Origin: Cadophora sp. MPI-SDFR-AT-0126
Lineage: Eukaryota; Ascomycota; Leotiomycetes; Helotiales; Ploettnerulaceae
Length of the DNA: 64,000 nucleotides
Assembly: GCA_020747065.1 (NCBI GenBank)
Contig: JAGMVK010000010.1
Location: forward strand, 310,001 to 374,000
Direction: 5' to 3'
The position numbers were made by a program, and so were the translations under genes. A model generated the notes under the pieces. The model searched no databases. It was not told the origin of the DNA and worked only from the letters and a program-made list of their open reading frames with translations. Positions 22,519-34,035 of the stretch are shown piece by piece. The stretch's first letter is position 1; each line of letters opens with the position of its first letter.

Positions 22519-24556
22519 TTGGGCTTCCCATAGCACGGCATTCCTACTTCCATGATACGCTTCGACTATGTGTTGACTTGGGAACCTGTCGGTCTTGCTC
22601 TGGTACATGGGCCGGACTGAAAGGTTCTCACTTCCCACGGAATTGCATTGATCTCAAGTTTCTTTTTTCTTCTAGGCTGGGCATGGATTTCGCACACAGG
22701 GTCGGTGGCATGCAGTGGTGTTATCATTATTATTTTTCATTCCCTTGCAATATTAGCTCTTACTGCCTCATGGATTGGGAGCATAGATCACACGAAGATA
22801 AGTGGGCGGGGCAAGCTTTGAAGGGAAGGTAGGGGGCCTCCTGTGGACAAAACCTTGGACTGGTTCCTGCACCCCTTTATTTTATGGTTCGATATCTGCA
22901 TACTGCAAAACTTGCGTTGATATTCCTCTCGACCTCTCCACCAAGATGGCCTGGCTCCCGTGGAGGGGCATGGCATGGCATTCGTTGAGATTGGTTGGCG
23001 CTCCGTGGAATGGCTGGGCAGTGCATGGAATGGAGCTTTCCTGCAATTCCACAACTGTGTATAATATCATGAATCTGCAGTCTTCTTCAATAAAGCTCTC
23101 CTACTTCAAAGCATGGCATCAGTGATTACTTAAATTTCTAATACAAAGAGTAATTCAAATCACAACTTGACAAGAGGGGCTACGTATTCCGCAATCATAC
23201 CACGGCATGCTCTGAATCAAATAGGACTTTGACTTTGCGCAAAAACTGCACCGCTTTTCTCGTTGAATGAGGCTTAGTAAGAGAATGATATGGCAACCAA
23301 TATTATCCATCTGACGGAGGTCAGATTCGATTCGCTGGAAGAGGGCAGGTAAGCGACACTGGGGACCAAGTCGGTACTTGTAACAAGCTAAGAATTGGCC
23401 AACTACAACACCTCTATACTACTCCGTACATGTTGTGTCGCTCCGTCCATATTCTTAACTGTTAATCAAGCCATTAGAACATGTGTAACAAATCGTTATA
23501 CTATTTTCCTCTTCTGCTCCTTTAGCAGTAGCTCTGTACAAGTTATAAAGAGTCCTCGTCAGGCGGTCGTGCGGGGTTGGAAGTTCAGCCCAGCCGAACC
23601 CTCCGTTGCTGCCCCTTTTCTCCACCTCCTTACAAGTGTACTCGGGGCAATGAATCATTTCTATTCCTTGTTACATGCATTCTCCGTTTCTTTGTCTTTC
23701 CAACCATAGTTGGCACAATCAGTAACAAGTCCTCGATCTCCGCGGCGCTGGTCTCGAGCCCGTCGCTCTTCTCACGGCGGTCAGTAAGAGTAGGCTGAGT
23801 GATATATTCTGGCACCCTTTAGCCTGAGAAGTTCTCCTCTGTGTACAGATTTATCGTATACTTTGTTGTTTGAAATATTCATTGTCGGGTGTGGTGTGAA
23901 GATCGGGAAGGCTTGATGAATCAGCCTGGCGAGTTGGTGGCTTGGGGATTGTGTTGCGCCGCTGAAGTCATGCCGTTTTGTGGATTGCGCACCTCCTGGA
24001 TGTTTCTCTGTGGAAGTGATGAAATTGTTTTGTCCTAGAACATCCGAGTTTGGTCGATAAGCGTTTTGTAAAGCAAAATTGTCTTCTCTAATCGAGATCA
24101 CACTGTCTTGAACTTTAGTATCATCCCTCCAGCAGATGTCAGATCGATCCCCCATTCTAGGTTTTCTGAACTCGAATTCCGACATGCTTGAATGGCTCTC
24201 AAAACGACACGTATCTGGTACTTGATTTTCGCAGGAACCTATCGATTCTCGTAGCATATGCTTATGAAGAAAAGGCAACTACTCTAAAACTACCCCTACT
24301 CTCTTGATCAACCACTCGGCGTCTTCCAAGTGATCCTCCTTCAGCACACTTTTGTTTTTCGTGCAAGGCAGATCTCTGGGCTCTCCAGAACAAATCATTT
24401 GCTCCTCCGCACGATCGCGGATCGAAACTCGGAGAATAAATGACGAACCATCACGACTGGCTTACTCCAGGTTCGAGCCAGAGCAAGGGATGTGCATGAA
24501 ACAGGGATTGTTGATTGATATCAACAAATGCGCAGGGCGACACACAAGCGTCAAAT

Positions 24557-24856
24557 ATGATGCCTTTGTCTCAGTCCCGGGAATTCCGACAGTCACCCGA
24601 ATCTCACACTTTCTGCAAATCCTCGGACTTGCCTCGCAGCGTGCCCATACTTCGTCGTTTCGAGCGACAGCTGCTTCTAAGCTGGGTACGATTCATTGAA
24701 GGATCCATGGCGGATCTGGAGCGACTTCCAAGAGTCACAAATCTCGAACTCACGCCACTATCAGTATACGTCTCAAAAGCGGCAAAGCAGCGACAAGACC
24801 CACAGGAGGATTTCAAACACAAATTTCTCCTGATACCTAAGCCATCCGGCTCTTAA
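24557..24856 (+). CDS. Weak small ORF, hypothetical
   Basis: Frame of 99 residues starting MMPLSQSREFRQSPESHTFC. Its second half (RSVPILRRFERQLLLSWVRF, then ADLERLPRVTNLELTPLSVY) has protein-like hydrophobic spacing, and an internal ATG at 24707 would give a 49-residue version. It has no recognised family, no promoter signal and no conserved neighbour. It could be chance or the remnant of a longer gene. Confidence 0.2.
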   Translation: MMPLSQSREFRQSPESHTFCKSSDLPRSVPILRRFERQLLLSWVRFIEGSMADLERLPRVTNLELTPLSVYVSKAAKQRQDPQEDFKHKFLLIPKPSGS

Positions 24857-25078
24857 CTTGAGCTCTATTGGATGAGCGTGGTGTCAGGGCATCTAGGCTG
24901 AGGGCCCACGCCTCAACAAGTACTTCGAATTCCTCCAACATCGAACAGGATTTTCATCGTGCAATGGAGATCACCTATTTTGCCATTGGCGTAGAGATGC
25001 TCAGATAATGACACAAAACGTTCTCACTCATTCTCGCATTCAGAGACTGCAACTGCAGATCGGAAGGATACTCATAGC

Positions 25079-25465
25079 CATATTGTGCTCGGGCCAACAG
25101 GTACCGACGGATGTGAGCCGGCCGTTATTCAAGCCCTCGGCCGCCAGATGATTGATGGCTGCCGGCTCGCATGTACGCTCCGTGTGTAGCCGCACGAGGA
25201 TTCTGGAAATGGGGCGTAATGGTGTCTCAGACGGCGGGTCGGGTAAACATCGACAAGACTTCGAACGTGGTTTCAGTTGGAGAAATGACCGCCATCATAG
25301 TTTGTCGCTTCCAATGAGAATCCAGCGAGCCTGTATGGCTTTCTGATTGGCGTGAAGGAGGGCCGGTACACTAATGCAATGCGGTACATAGGGCATCAAG
25401 CACACTTCCCATACGCACTCAACGCCTATCGCAAAACTATCCCAGCTCCCAGCTAACGACTATTG
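25079..25465 (+). pseudogene. Possible decayed coding sequence
   Basis: Two protein-like stretches lie in one direction but are separated by stops and a frame shift: HIVLGPTGTDGCEPAVIQAL with GRQMIDGC from 25079, and ASLYGFLIGVKEGRYTNAMR with YIGHQAHFPYALNAY around 25328-25440. Their composition is unlike the AT-rich noise around them. The Gly-rich start recalls a nucleotide-binding loop, but I do not recognise the family. It could be an old gene relic of the accessory region. Confidence 0.25.
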
Positions 25466-25957
25466 AGAGATGCTGTACAACGCATCGCACAAAAGAGGTC
25501 TGACCGCAAAGTGAGCAACGCAGATGCGCGTGGCCCTCACGAGTTCTCGCGCACCCAGGCTAGGATTAGCGTATGTCCGTATTGTCCGATCCTCGAGTGC
25601 TTCGGCATCGATAGAACAAACAAATAAAGTGCCGGGAGATGAGTGAGATGTATCTTATCGGGCGTCGATAAAGGCAAGCAATTAGCGTAATGTGAAGACT
25701 ACATTGGCCGAAAGCATTGGGTCACTGGCTCACTTGCACTTGAGCTACTCTAATGCCACTTTCAAGCTCATTGTCAACTTTCATATAAGTTTGGCGCTCG
25801 TTCTCATCATTTCATTCATCTTATTCTTGTCCCTCACATGCAGTTTGAAGCGTCGTTCTCTCGGTGTGATAGTACGGCACAATTTACCATCCAACTTTGT
25901 CCAGTTTTGACCGGCTGCTAGGTGCACAGCTCTAGATCACAACGCCCAGGTTATACG

Positions 25958-26395
25958 ATGCCTTCGCGAACATCTTCTACAGTAGCCACGACAGGTTCTA
26001 GCTCAAGGTACGCGCCTTTTGGATTCTTTACTGTCGTTGGATCTTCCAAATCTAAACAGAAATCGTTTCTTAGGACAATCACGCATTCGGACTCAACGGT
26101 CAAACACTTCCGTGATTCGACATCATCCAAGTCTCCTGTTCGTCTCCCACAACTTCCGTCAACAATGTGTGCTCTGCATGTATTGAGACTCGTCGAGGAC
26201 CCCAATGTGTTCGACCCGGACTACAGCATACTTCGCTTCGGCCGCGAGCGGAATGCAAGACACCCGGTATTCATAAGTCACAAATCTGGTGACCACATAG
26301 AAGCACAGATTTCCAGAATGAAGTCCATCATCGCCAAATTCGATACTGAATTCTGCAAATCACGTCAAGATGGAAATGCTTTGGTTTATCATTAG
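25958..26395 (+). CDS. Small two-exon family member A (17-residue Ser/Thr leader family)
   Basis: Exons 25958-26007 (50 nt) and 26074-26395 give 123 residues. The first exon codes MPSRTSSTVATTGSSSR, the leader shared by copies at 30.0, 34.5, 38.2 and 41.1 kb. The intron (GTACGC ... TTCTTAG, TCTAAAC branch) is phase 2 after the AG of codon 17, like the others. It is 66 nt, so an unspliced read also stays open, giving 146 residues. Exon 2 is the longest and most divergent copy but ends in the family motif AQISRMKSIIAKFDTEF. No signal peptide or membrane segment is seen; function is unknown. Spliced structure is inferred from the family pattern. Confidence 0.55.
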   Translation: MPSRTSSTVATTGSSSRYAPFGFFTVVGSSKSKQKSFLRTITHSDSTVKHFRDSTSSKSPVRLPQLPSTMCALHVLRLVEDPNVFDPDYSILRFGRERNARHPVFISHKSGDHIEAQISRMKSIIAKFDTEFCKSRQDGNALVYH

Positions 26396-26803
26396 AGAGG
26401 ATGGAGGGACGAAAGCCGACTATGCCACTCGTCAATTGAAGTATGTAGACTTTACATCTAATAAAGATTTTGGCCAGTGTTAATGACGATGGAAAGTTGA
26501 TGCGCCTAATCATGAAACACTAGTGTAGCTTGCTCCCGTTTTCGGTCCTCTGTTACTCTGTCTCACGCAAAGCCACAGGCGGTGAGAGCAGTCGTGTCTG
26601 AGTTTTCTGAAGGAGTGCGAGTTTTCTCAAAAATGGCCTCATTCGAAGAGATTCTCGGATACGAGACATGTAAAGCGCAAAGTCAAGGGAAATAGATTTC
26701 TTTGGATTAATGGCGAAACAGAAGATTGCGTTTAGCGTCGGTGGAGTCAAGACGTTGCAGGGTTCTGGGGAAAATCCTAAAGACATTTGAGTCAGACGCA
26801 AAC
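26396..26803. other. Spacer between family copy A and the transposon
   Basis: About 400 bases with only a minus-strand shadow frame (26553-26873). It ends at the TA target site of the Tc1/mariner element. Confidence 0.4.
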
Positions 26804-26805
26804 TA

Positions 26806-28172
26806 CAGTGACCCGTCAGAAGTATTAGCCGAGAAACGTAAAACCGCGTTTTTTCGCGAACCGCGTTTTCCATCCTTCAACTTCAACGAATAACTATGCC
26901 ACCAATTCGCACTCCTTTGCGCGATACCGATGGCAACAGACGTTCACGAGGTAAGGAGCTTACTCCTTACCAAAGGGGGAAAATTGTAGGGCGACAAGAG
27001 GCCGGGGAATCGCCGGGGGAAATTGAGGTCGCTACAGGGCTTTCGCGGGGGGTAATTCGACACACCTTAGCAACGATACAGGTTCGCGACGACGGCAGAT
27101 CTTTACCTCGCAGTGGTACTCCTGTAACCTACGATAGCCGATCGAGACGTCGCATGCTTTTGTGCCTACGTCTTCACCCAAAAATGACGTATGAGCAGCG
27201 TCGAAAGCACACCGGCCTCAAAATGAGCGATTCCTATATATACCGACTTGGAGTGGAGGAAGGTCTACGACACTGGCGTGCAAAGAAACGACCGGAGCTT
27301 ACAGATGACGTAGCTGCGCAACGTTTACTTTGGTGTCGTTGTCGAGCCCATTGGAAGACGAGGCAATGGAGGAAATATATGTGGAGTGACGAGTGTTCTG
27401 TGGAGCGGGGCAAAGAGGGGGAGATCGTCTGGGTATGGGGTCATACCGCCGATAAATGGAAGCCCACACACGTTACGACGTACAAAAAGGGTAAAGGGAT
27501 GCGTGTGATGGTTTCGGCAGCCTTTTGGGGAGACGGAGAGCGGTCTGATCTCCTAATTTTGGAACGAGACTTTGAATCAAAGAAACACGGGTACTCTGCC
27601 AACTCCTACCTTACCCTTCTTGAAGATTTAGTCGTACCGAATTACCACGACGGGCTTATTTTCATGCAAGACAATGCCCCGATCCATACAGCTCGAAAAG
27701 TCACGGAATGGTTTAGAGAAAGAGGTATAAATGTCACTGATTGGCCTCCTTACTCGCCAGACCTAAATCCAATCGAGCATGCCTGGAAACGACTCAAAGA
27801 TACGTGCTCAAAGATGTTTCCCGAGCTCTGGAAATCTGACGGAAAGTCAGAAGAGGATCGAATTGCTATGGAGGAAGCTTTAAAAGAGGCCTGGGGTACG
27901 ATACCTGTGTCTTTCTTTGAAGAGTTGATCGAGTCTATGGAACGACGGGTTGCAGCATGTATTGCGGCAAATGGGTGGCATACAAAGTATTGAAAATTGC
28001 AAATCACGAGCTGACTAGCGCATTTTGTTCGGGAGGTTTCAACGATTCTTTTGTACTAATTTTTATTATTGTACGATTAGTGGTTATTAAGTTATTACTA
28101 AGTGATGTTTGTTCAATACTTCTTGATTTTCTCGCTTAATCGGCTCTGGCTTATACTTCTGACGGAGTACTG
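26806..28172 (+). mobile_element. Tc1/mariner-type DNA transposon, apparently complete
   Basis: A 1367-bp element begins CAGT and ends ACTG and is flanked on both sides by the dinucleotide TA (26804-26805 and 28173-28174), the target duplication of this superfamily. Terminal inverted repeats of about 25 bp match at 21 positions: 26806-26830 against 28148-28172, with the core CCGTCAGAAGTAT identical. It carries one uninterrupted transposase gene. The TIRs are short and the element is compact, as in Tc1 elements. Few differences between TIRs and an intact frame suggest fairly recent insertion. Confidence 0.93.
26896..27993 (+). CDS. Tc1/mariner transposase (DD34E)
   Basis: Single-exon frame of 365 residues starting MPPIRTPLRDTDGNRRSRGK. 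A helix-turn-helix DNA-binding region lies around residues 22-75 (LTPYQRGKIVGRQEAGESPG onward). The catalytic triad is visible: Asp165 in MWSDECSV, Asp259 in FMQDNAPIH and Glu294 in YSPDLNPIEHAWKRLK. Exactly 34 residues separate the last two, so it is DD34E, the Tc1 class, not mariner DD34D or pogo/Fot1 DD35D. All catalytic residues are present and there is no stop or frameshift, so the enzyme may be functional. It would cut and paste the element at TA sites in the nucleus. Confidence 0.95.
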   Translation: MPPIRTPLRDTDGNRRSRGKELTPYQRGKIVGRQEAGESPGEIEVATGLSRGVIRHTLATIQVRDDGRSLPRSGTPVTYDSRSRRRMLLCLRLHPKMTYEQRRKHTGLKMSDSYIYRLGVEEGLRHWRAKKRPELTDDVAAQRLLWCRCRAHWKTRQWRKYMWSDECSVERGKEGEIVWVWGHTADKWKPTHVTTYKKGKGMRVMVSAAFWGDGERSDLLILERDFESKKHGYSANSYLTLLEDLVVPNYHDGLIFMQDNAPIHTARKVTEWFRERGINVTDWPPYSPDLNPIEHAWKRLKDTCSKMFPELWKSDGKSEEDRIAMEEALKEAWGTIPVSFFEELIESMERRVAACIAANGWHTKY

Positions 28173-28174
28173 TA

Positions 28175-30008
28175 AGATGGTGTGGAGAGGGCGAATCGCT
28201 CATTTTCAGTCCTCAATTGAGGACTACTAGCTAAATTTGATGTTTTCTCTACCTCTTTGGTCCTCTTGTCATTCAATGCTAGGGCTGTGATCTGCATTTT
28301 CCGTAATTTCCGCGGATGCAGTGTACTAGCACCCGTGGTCGCCGAATCACTGATGCGGAGTAACGAGTCATGAATATATATGCTGCTCACCGGAGAATTT
28401 CTCCTAGAGCTGATGGCGCCTTCATGGTGTATACTGGCCAATTGACTTCTACTCTTAACCAGTTTGATACTTGCTCCAACGATACATAGCCCCTTATTTA
28501 ACGACACTGTCCATCTTTTCTCGGAACAACGAAATGAGAAGTTCAAGAAGTGGCAGTGGCAGACATACAAATTTGTTCATTGGATTTCATATGCCGTGGT
28601 GTTTCGGTGCCCATTGATTCCATATGTTTGCCCCTTTCTCACAAGTGTTAACCGATGCATCTGAGCAGGCTGGAGGGCAACATTAGCGAGCTGCCACCCT
28701 TCATTTTGAGCAGTAAATCACAACTAGTGGGCATGAACATTCCTGAATGGCAATTCAACCCCAATTGGCTTGCGAATAATGGACCGAAGTACTTCGCATC
28801 GCGTAAAGGGATGCCACAAACTTGAAGTGTTGCCACGTGACTGTTGCTGTCAGGAAAGTGGATCAGTACCGGTGTTGGTGGGCGAAATGACTAAGCAGTT
28901 GAATTGGCAATGAGCTGACTGTACGCAGACTCGCGCTAAAGGTAGGATAGTGTAGGATCATTATCCTTGCTTTGTTGTAGAAGTTGAAACCTTTTCATGA
29001 TTTGAGATCCGCCGAGGGGGCGAGCGTATGTATCAAAACACAGCTCCATCATTCTGCCTTGCTGTTCTCCTTCACATAAAGCGATTTGTTTGTTCTGAAT
29101 CTGGCATAGATGTACAAGTAGCGCCAATATTGCATTTTTATGGACAGCTGGAGAAGATCAGCTTCGGAAACGAGTGTCTCGATCTCTCAACATCCTACCA
29201 CCCCAGCGATCTTCTATTTGTCCTTGTTCCCCTGGCACGAGTATCCGTCTGGTTCACCTGAACATCCATTGCAGCTTGTGAAGTTCACTACTGCTTCGGT
29301 CAATCGAGATCTGGCTCCTGCTGTGAGTGTAAGTGGAAAGGGAGTTAGGGTTGCCCCAAGTAATTCAGCTCACCGAGTTAAAAACTCGAATTCTGGGTGA
29401 TCCAAAGAGCTGCACCCCACGTATTCGAGCTCACGTTGAAAGGTCGGGATGAGTTTCTGAAGGTATAGCCTCGTGTGTTGTGGCAAGGAGATGATGTAAG
29501 AAATTTGCCACCAACTTCCGGCGGGGATGTATGCCGTGACGGGCTCCTGTCAAGTTCTTCTAAATATTGCCGCGATAAGTAGACTAACTAGCATGGAATT
29601 TTGTGTCGCTTTACTGGAGGCAAATTCTCTCAGGAGCTCCAGTCCATAGTGAGCGGGTGGCAAATTATTCCCATACACTTGCGGCAAAGCTGCAGCTTGC
29701 CACGACTATTAGAGCATCATGAGCCTATTGGCTCGCTGGTGTCGAAGGAACAGCCAACAGCATGTCCTACTTATGGGGCCTTCAATTGATCCTGCAGAAG
29801 TCTCGTGTGATTCTGCAACATTGCAATGAAGACTTGCTTCTCGTAGACGAGTCGTAGTACGGGTAGCCGCCCCTCATGTCCCTTCATAGAGATGTATAAC
29901 CTCGAGGTGCTCCGGGCTCACACTCTCTGGGTTTCTGTCTTCTTGGCAACAACCACAACCATACCTCGAAAGATCCAGAATACAAATCAATTTTCTCTAC
30001 CAAACAAT
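28175..30008. other. Gene-poor stretch between transposon and family copy B
   Basis: 1.8 kb with short frames on both strands (for example 28151-28570 minus, which runs into the transposon end, and 29140-29400 plus). No family recognised. Confidence 0.4.
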
Positions 30009-30423
30009 ATGTGTGCATCTGCAAGCTCAACTGGCGCTACTCATGGTTCCATTGAAAGGTTTTGCTATTTACTTCAAAAGAGAATTCTGAACAGTTGAAC
30101 AATCTGGCAATGAATAACTGCTGACCAGCTCTTACAGCAACAAGGGCCAGTTTTCAGTTCACGAGAATGGATATTCTGACAACCAAGCCAATCACGAGCC
30201 GTCTCCGCCCCCAGGAAGTCATTCAAATGATCCTCGCTCACTGAGCACATGTCTCCATTCCCTTCCAATTCAACGCAACTACTCCATCAAGCAATTCGAA
30301 GCTGCTGCGGACACTTCGCATATTGGATACCAAGAAAATTCTTCAAGTAAGATCATTCGGGCTAAAACAGCAGAATTAAAGTCCGTCATCGAAAATTTCG
30401 ATGCAGCTTTCGATCATGTTTGA
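30009..30423 (+). CDS. Small two-exon family member B
   Basis: Exons 30009-30058 (50 nt) and 30138-30423 give 111 residues. The leader is MCASASSTGATHGSIE plus a split codon 17. The intron starts GTTTTG, has a CTGAC branch point at 30122-30126 and probably ends at CTTACAG (30137); an acceptor at 30128 would add three residues in frame. Neither exon extends past the intron by itself because the direct reading meets stops, which supports splicing. Exon 2 is Ser/Asn/Pro-rich and ends AKTAELKSVIENFDAAF, matching the C-terminal motif of the other copies. The donor is weak compared with the other members. Function unknown. Confidence 0.55.
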
Positions 30424-31896
30424 AAACTTGATGGAGGAGACCCAACACTACATCATATGCGATCACGCATCGCGTACCAGGTACGTATACACTATACCAT
30501 ATTTACGAAATCATTCTGACAAGGCAGAGGATTGGTGACTAGATTTTCGCCATGGTAACGGGTTATTGTGAGGAGGCTAATCTGGCCGAATCAGCCGAGT
30601 CGAGCTCACGGCCCATGAAGTAACCCAGGCGGAACTTGAGTTGAGTGATGGAGATATTCGCCACTTTGACAGGGGGGATGAATGGCAAGAAGAAACGTTT
30701 ACCATTAGGCTGAGATGTAACACAAGTCGATAGAATGAGCAAAGAATAAAACCAAAAATATGCCTTGGCTTACAAGACTTCCTAACAGCCCGCACACCAG
30801 ATTTCGTCCGAATTGTCGACTCTACGGTGAGGGTTGACGTCTGGAATGCTGCCACAAAGAGGCTTCCAAAAATGACGAGTACGTGCAGAGACGAAGCAGA
30901 AACAGCAGAGGCAATTGGGAGAAATGAGACAGTGAACAATGCTTCAAGACCTCATGCCAGTTCGTGGGGTGATTGCTCAGAGGGCAATTGGGAGCCCCCG
31001 TGTCAGCCGGTGCAAAGAGGTATCGTGGTGACAAAACCAACTTGGCCAGGGGCAAACCGTAACCAGTAACAAGAAAATCCATCAAGGCAAAGATTTTGAC
31101 ACAAAGTAAAGGGCGGTACGCAGATGTGGCGACAGCGAGGATGGCGTGGCTTGACATGTACGGCAATTGAAGGTCAGGGGGGAAAGTTTACTTTCACCTA
31201 TTTCAAGATTTAAAAACAAATTGTAACACCTGCCTGTAAGCATCGGTCCAGCCAGTCGGTCTTCACAGGAACCCAGACTCACTGAGAAAGTGGTCTTCGA
31301 GGGATGCAAACGAGGCAAGGCAACAGGGCGATGGCGCGAGGGAACGACATGGGACCGATCGAATGTTGTTCGGACATCAGCACGAGAGAGGCGAGACCAT
31401 CAAGCCCAAGTTCTGGGGCGGCATGATGACCTAGAAAAATTAGATGAGGCAAGATCTGAGGTAAAGGTATAATGCGAACCAAATTGCGCGCCGTCCTGAG
31501 GCTCTAGTCTTGGATATCGGTGGCTCATGGTTGCAAAAATTGGTGGGAGGGAGAGAAATTGTACTCCGGGGCACGTCTTTGACTCTGAAAATTGGCTTAG
31601 GCAAAAAGTCTCGCCTGCCAGGCAAGTTGCGAACCATTTGCGACCCTGCATGAGCGGCTCTTGTATCGTACCCGATGTGGGGTATTGTTCTTTCCCTACG
31701 ACGGATTTCTCTGCACGAAAATGCTCTTGCTTCTTGCTCCTGTTTATATTTAATCTTCTGCTCCCGCTTTCGATATGTTTCTTCTGATCAATTAGTTCTA
31801 CATCAATCCCAGAAAGCAGATTGTGTTTTGGACCCCAATTAGTCACGTGGGCAAGCAGCCAAAATATCTTCGATTCACGTTCCAGCCACAATCAGA
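30424..31896. other. Gene-poor spacer
   Basis: About 1.5 kb between copy B and relic C. Frames at 30577-31166 and 31400-31891 (minus) are unsupported. No repeat recognised. Confidence 0.4.
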
Positions 31897-31986
31897 ATGG
31901 CTTCTTCCCCGTCATCTACATGCGCTACAAGTGGATCATCACCGAAATATATCTCAGGCATTGCCGAGAATTCAACGACGTACTGA
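31897..31986 (+). pseudogene. Family relic C: first exon with a lost splice donor
   Basis: The frame opens MASSPSSTCATSGSSPK, nearly the leader of copy E (MSSYPSSTCATDGSNK). Where the other copies have AG|GT after the second base of codon 17 this one reads AA|AT, so the donor is gone. Translation would run on to TGA at 31984-31986, giving 29 residues. A long open frame in another phase follows to 32324 and ends RAAVQGIKI, vaguely like the AAVRIIID of copy F; it may be the old second exon. I call it a relic because the conserved donor is missing. Confidence 0.5.
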
Positions 31987-33956
31987 CACCATTCATCTGG
32001 GTCACGAATATTGCTGACCAGCTTCCGACAGCTCGACCGTCCCCAGGAAGACAGGTTCTGGAAAGACAACAAGATCAAAAGATCTATCAATTTCAACTAC
32101 TTGGTCTAATCAAGAACCTGCGTCAACATTTAAATCCGGTGGATATTCCATTAGCCGATTCCAGTTGGACCCTGTCTGCTCACAGCCCGGGTTTCGCTTC
32201 ACTTCTGAGAGCCAAAGCGTTCACATCAACAAAAGCCGAGCCTCGACCGTTTGCAGCGGATTCGACAAGCTATTTTCTTCCGCCAGTGATGACAAGGGCA
32301 GCAGTGCAGGGAATTAAGATATAGCGTGTGAAAGTCGGAAAAACTACGGCCCTGGTAAGTGTCACGCCTCTCCATAGAGTGACATATCCGCTTGCTGACT
32401 TACAGCGCTTGCAAAGGTCTCTAACACCTTGTCATCAGAGGGTCGCGTGTCACTGCGGAAAGCTGTTGGAGAAAATCAACCCTAATTCAACTCGCCTTTA
32501 AGCGAACCGATAGGGGGGACCTTCCTGTCACGTGCAATAAATAGACTATTCGCTTTCGGTAATGAAGTGGAGGTCAGATTCATGTTGAACCATCTAGAAA
32601 GCGGAGTTTGTTTCGTCAAGTTTTCGTAAATACGAAGGCCAAGAATGTTGGGACAGCTACAGTGAGCGTAATGCTTGGTTTGCGAGACCAGATCAAAAAT
32701 CGGGCGGGGGCGGGGAAAAAGCAAATACACACATCGTCCAAAAATACATTTCCTGATCAGCTTCGGATTTTGAGGAATCCAAGAGTCTAATGCACCTTCT
32801 CACCCTCGGTCGCACCTGAGCGAAGTTTTTCTTCCAGAGAATGCCTTGCAAGGCAGACGGCCTCGTTCGTTCCCCTTGCCGCCTCACTTCCCAACACGGC
32901 TTTTACTTAGCATCGGCCTCGGGAAAGCGGGATTTAGGGATATCTGATACGGTCGGAGTCAAAGGATATCACCGACATTCATTAATTCCACCGGCTTGAG
33001 TGATAGGTGCACTTTTCAATGCAAGGCTGAGATGCACCCCACTATCACTTGTTCGTGACAAGCTGAGCAGCCAATTCCATATCGGGAAAATTAGAGTTGA
33101 GAAGTAAGCGAGGTTTACTCAGCTGCCGCTTGATTTGGACGAAGATTCGTATGCACGTTTTGTCATCCACATAATTTCCAGAGCTTATGAAGATGCTTCC
33201 GTGTTCTTGGTTCAGGCGCGCTGGTCACCAACAACACATTTTGTCAACATGGTCTAAATGAAAGCCCATGCTTGGTCAGAAGTTTGTTTTGGCTTCGCGG
33301 CTTTTCAAGCTGAGGTCAGAAACTTCGCCCGAACCGCTTCAGGAGCCTCATATTACCCATTCTCGTTTTTCTCGTTACCGATTGATAATTTTGGGCGCTT
33401 TCATTGACTCACTCAAGGTTACGTTGCTGTTTTTGAGACGCGTCTTCTTCCTTTCCTGGTCGGTCGGTGAGATGGTCTTGGTGACAAATATTCTCACTTT
33501 GGACCGTACAGGGAAGTTCGTCCATTCGAGCCCGAGAATTCCTGCCAACACCTGACGGAATGTTAATGAAAGAAAGTAATGTCGGTTTTGATAGGTGCCT
33601 CAGTTTTTATGTTGTATGACTCGCGCGGCGGATACCTACTTAATTGGGTTGAATTATGCTAAAGCTGGGGATGGACGCTAACTTATCGATTGCGTACACT
33701 CAGCCACGGAAACCGACATGGCTATCTTAAAATGCTGCAGATATGTCCAATGGAAAGTTGAAGTCGCGGGATAAGGCTGATAGTCACCCCTTATCACAAG
33801 TCTTATCAGGATTCAGCCACAGTGAAGATTTTTTCCCCATCAACGCCAACCCCGCACAACCAACAGCGACGCTGCGTCCTTAACACCTGCTTGACGCTAA
33901 TTGCAATAATCTCAAGCACCAGTTAAAGACAGAAGCTCACCGAAGTCGTATCGTAA
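31987..33956. other. Gene-poor spacer
   Basis: Contains the open frame to 32324 that may belong to relic C and weak frames at 32482-32887 and 33268-33555. Nothing recognised. Confidence 0.4.
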
Positions 33957-34035
33957 CGCCGAGTGTCCGAATGGATAGTTGAACGCCAGTCGATTATCAT
34001 CTCGTTAGTCCGAGGTTTGGAATCCTTCTCGGATG
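33957..34035 (+). pseudogene. tRNA-like relic
   Basis: Box A TGTCCGAATGG (33964-33974) and box B GGTTTGGAATCC (34014-34025) lie at tRNA spacing; box B is the consensus with one transition and one extra base. Flanking CCGAG and CTCGG can pair as part of an acceptor stem. The anticodon arm does not fold, so no identity can be given. A decayed tRNA gene or the head of a tRNA-derived SINE is likely. Confidence 0.4.

Larger units (their letters stand above)
22519..25957. other. Gene-poor stretch at the left edge of the accessory compartment
   Basis: 3.4 kb without a convincing gene. It holds weak frames (22802-23125, 23395-23709, 24352-24856) and the possible decayed coding segment at 25079-25465. 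No tRNA or transposon ends were recognised. Confidence 0.4.

Noticed and set aside
28151..28570. 139-codon minus frame
   Set aside because: Its end lies in the transposon's terminal repeat, and it has no recognisable content.
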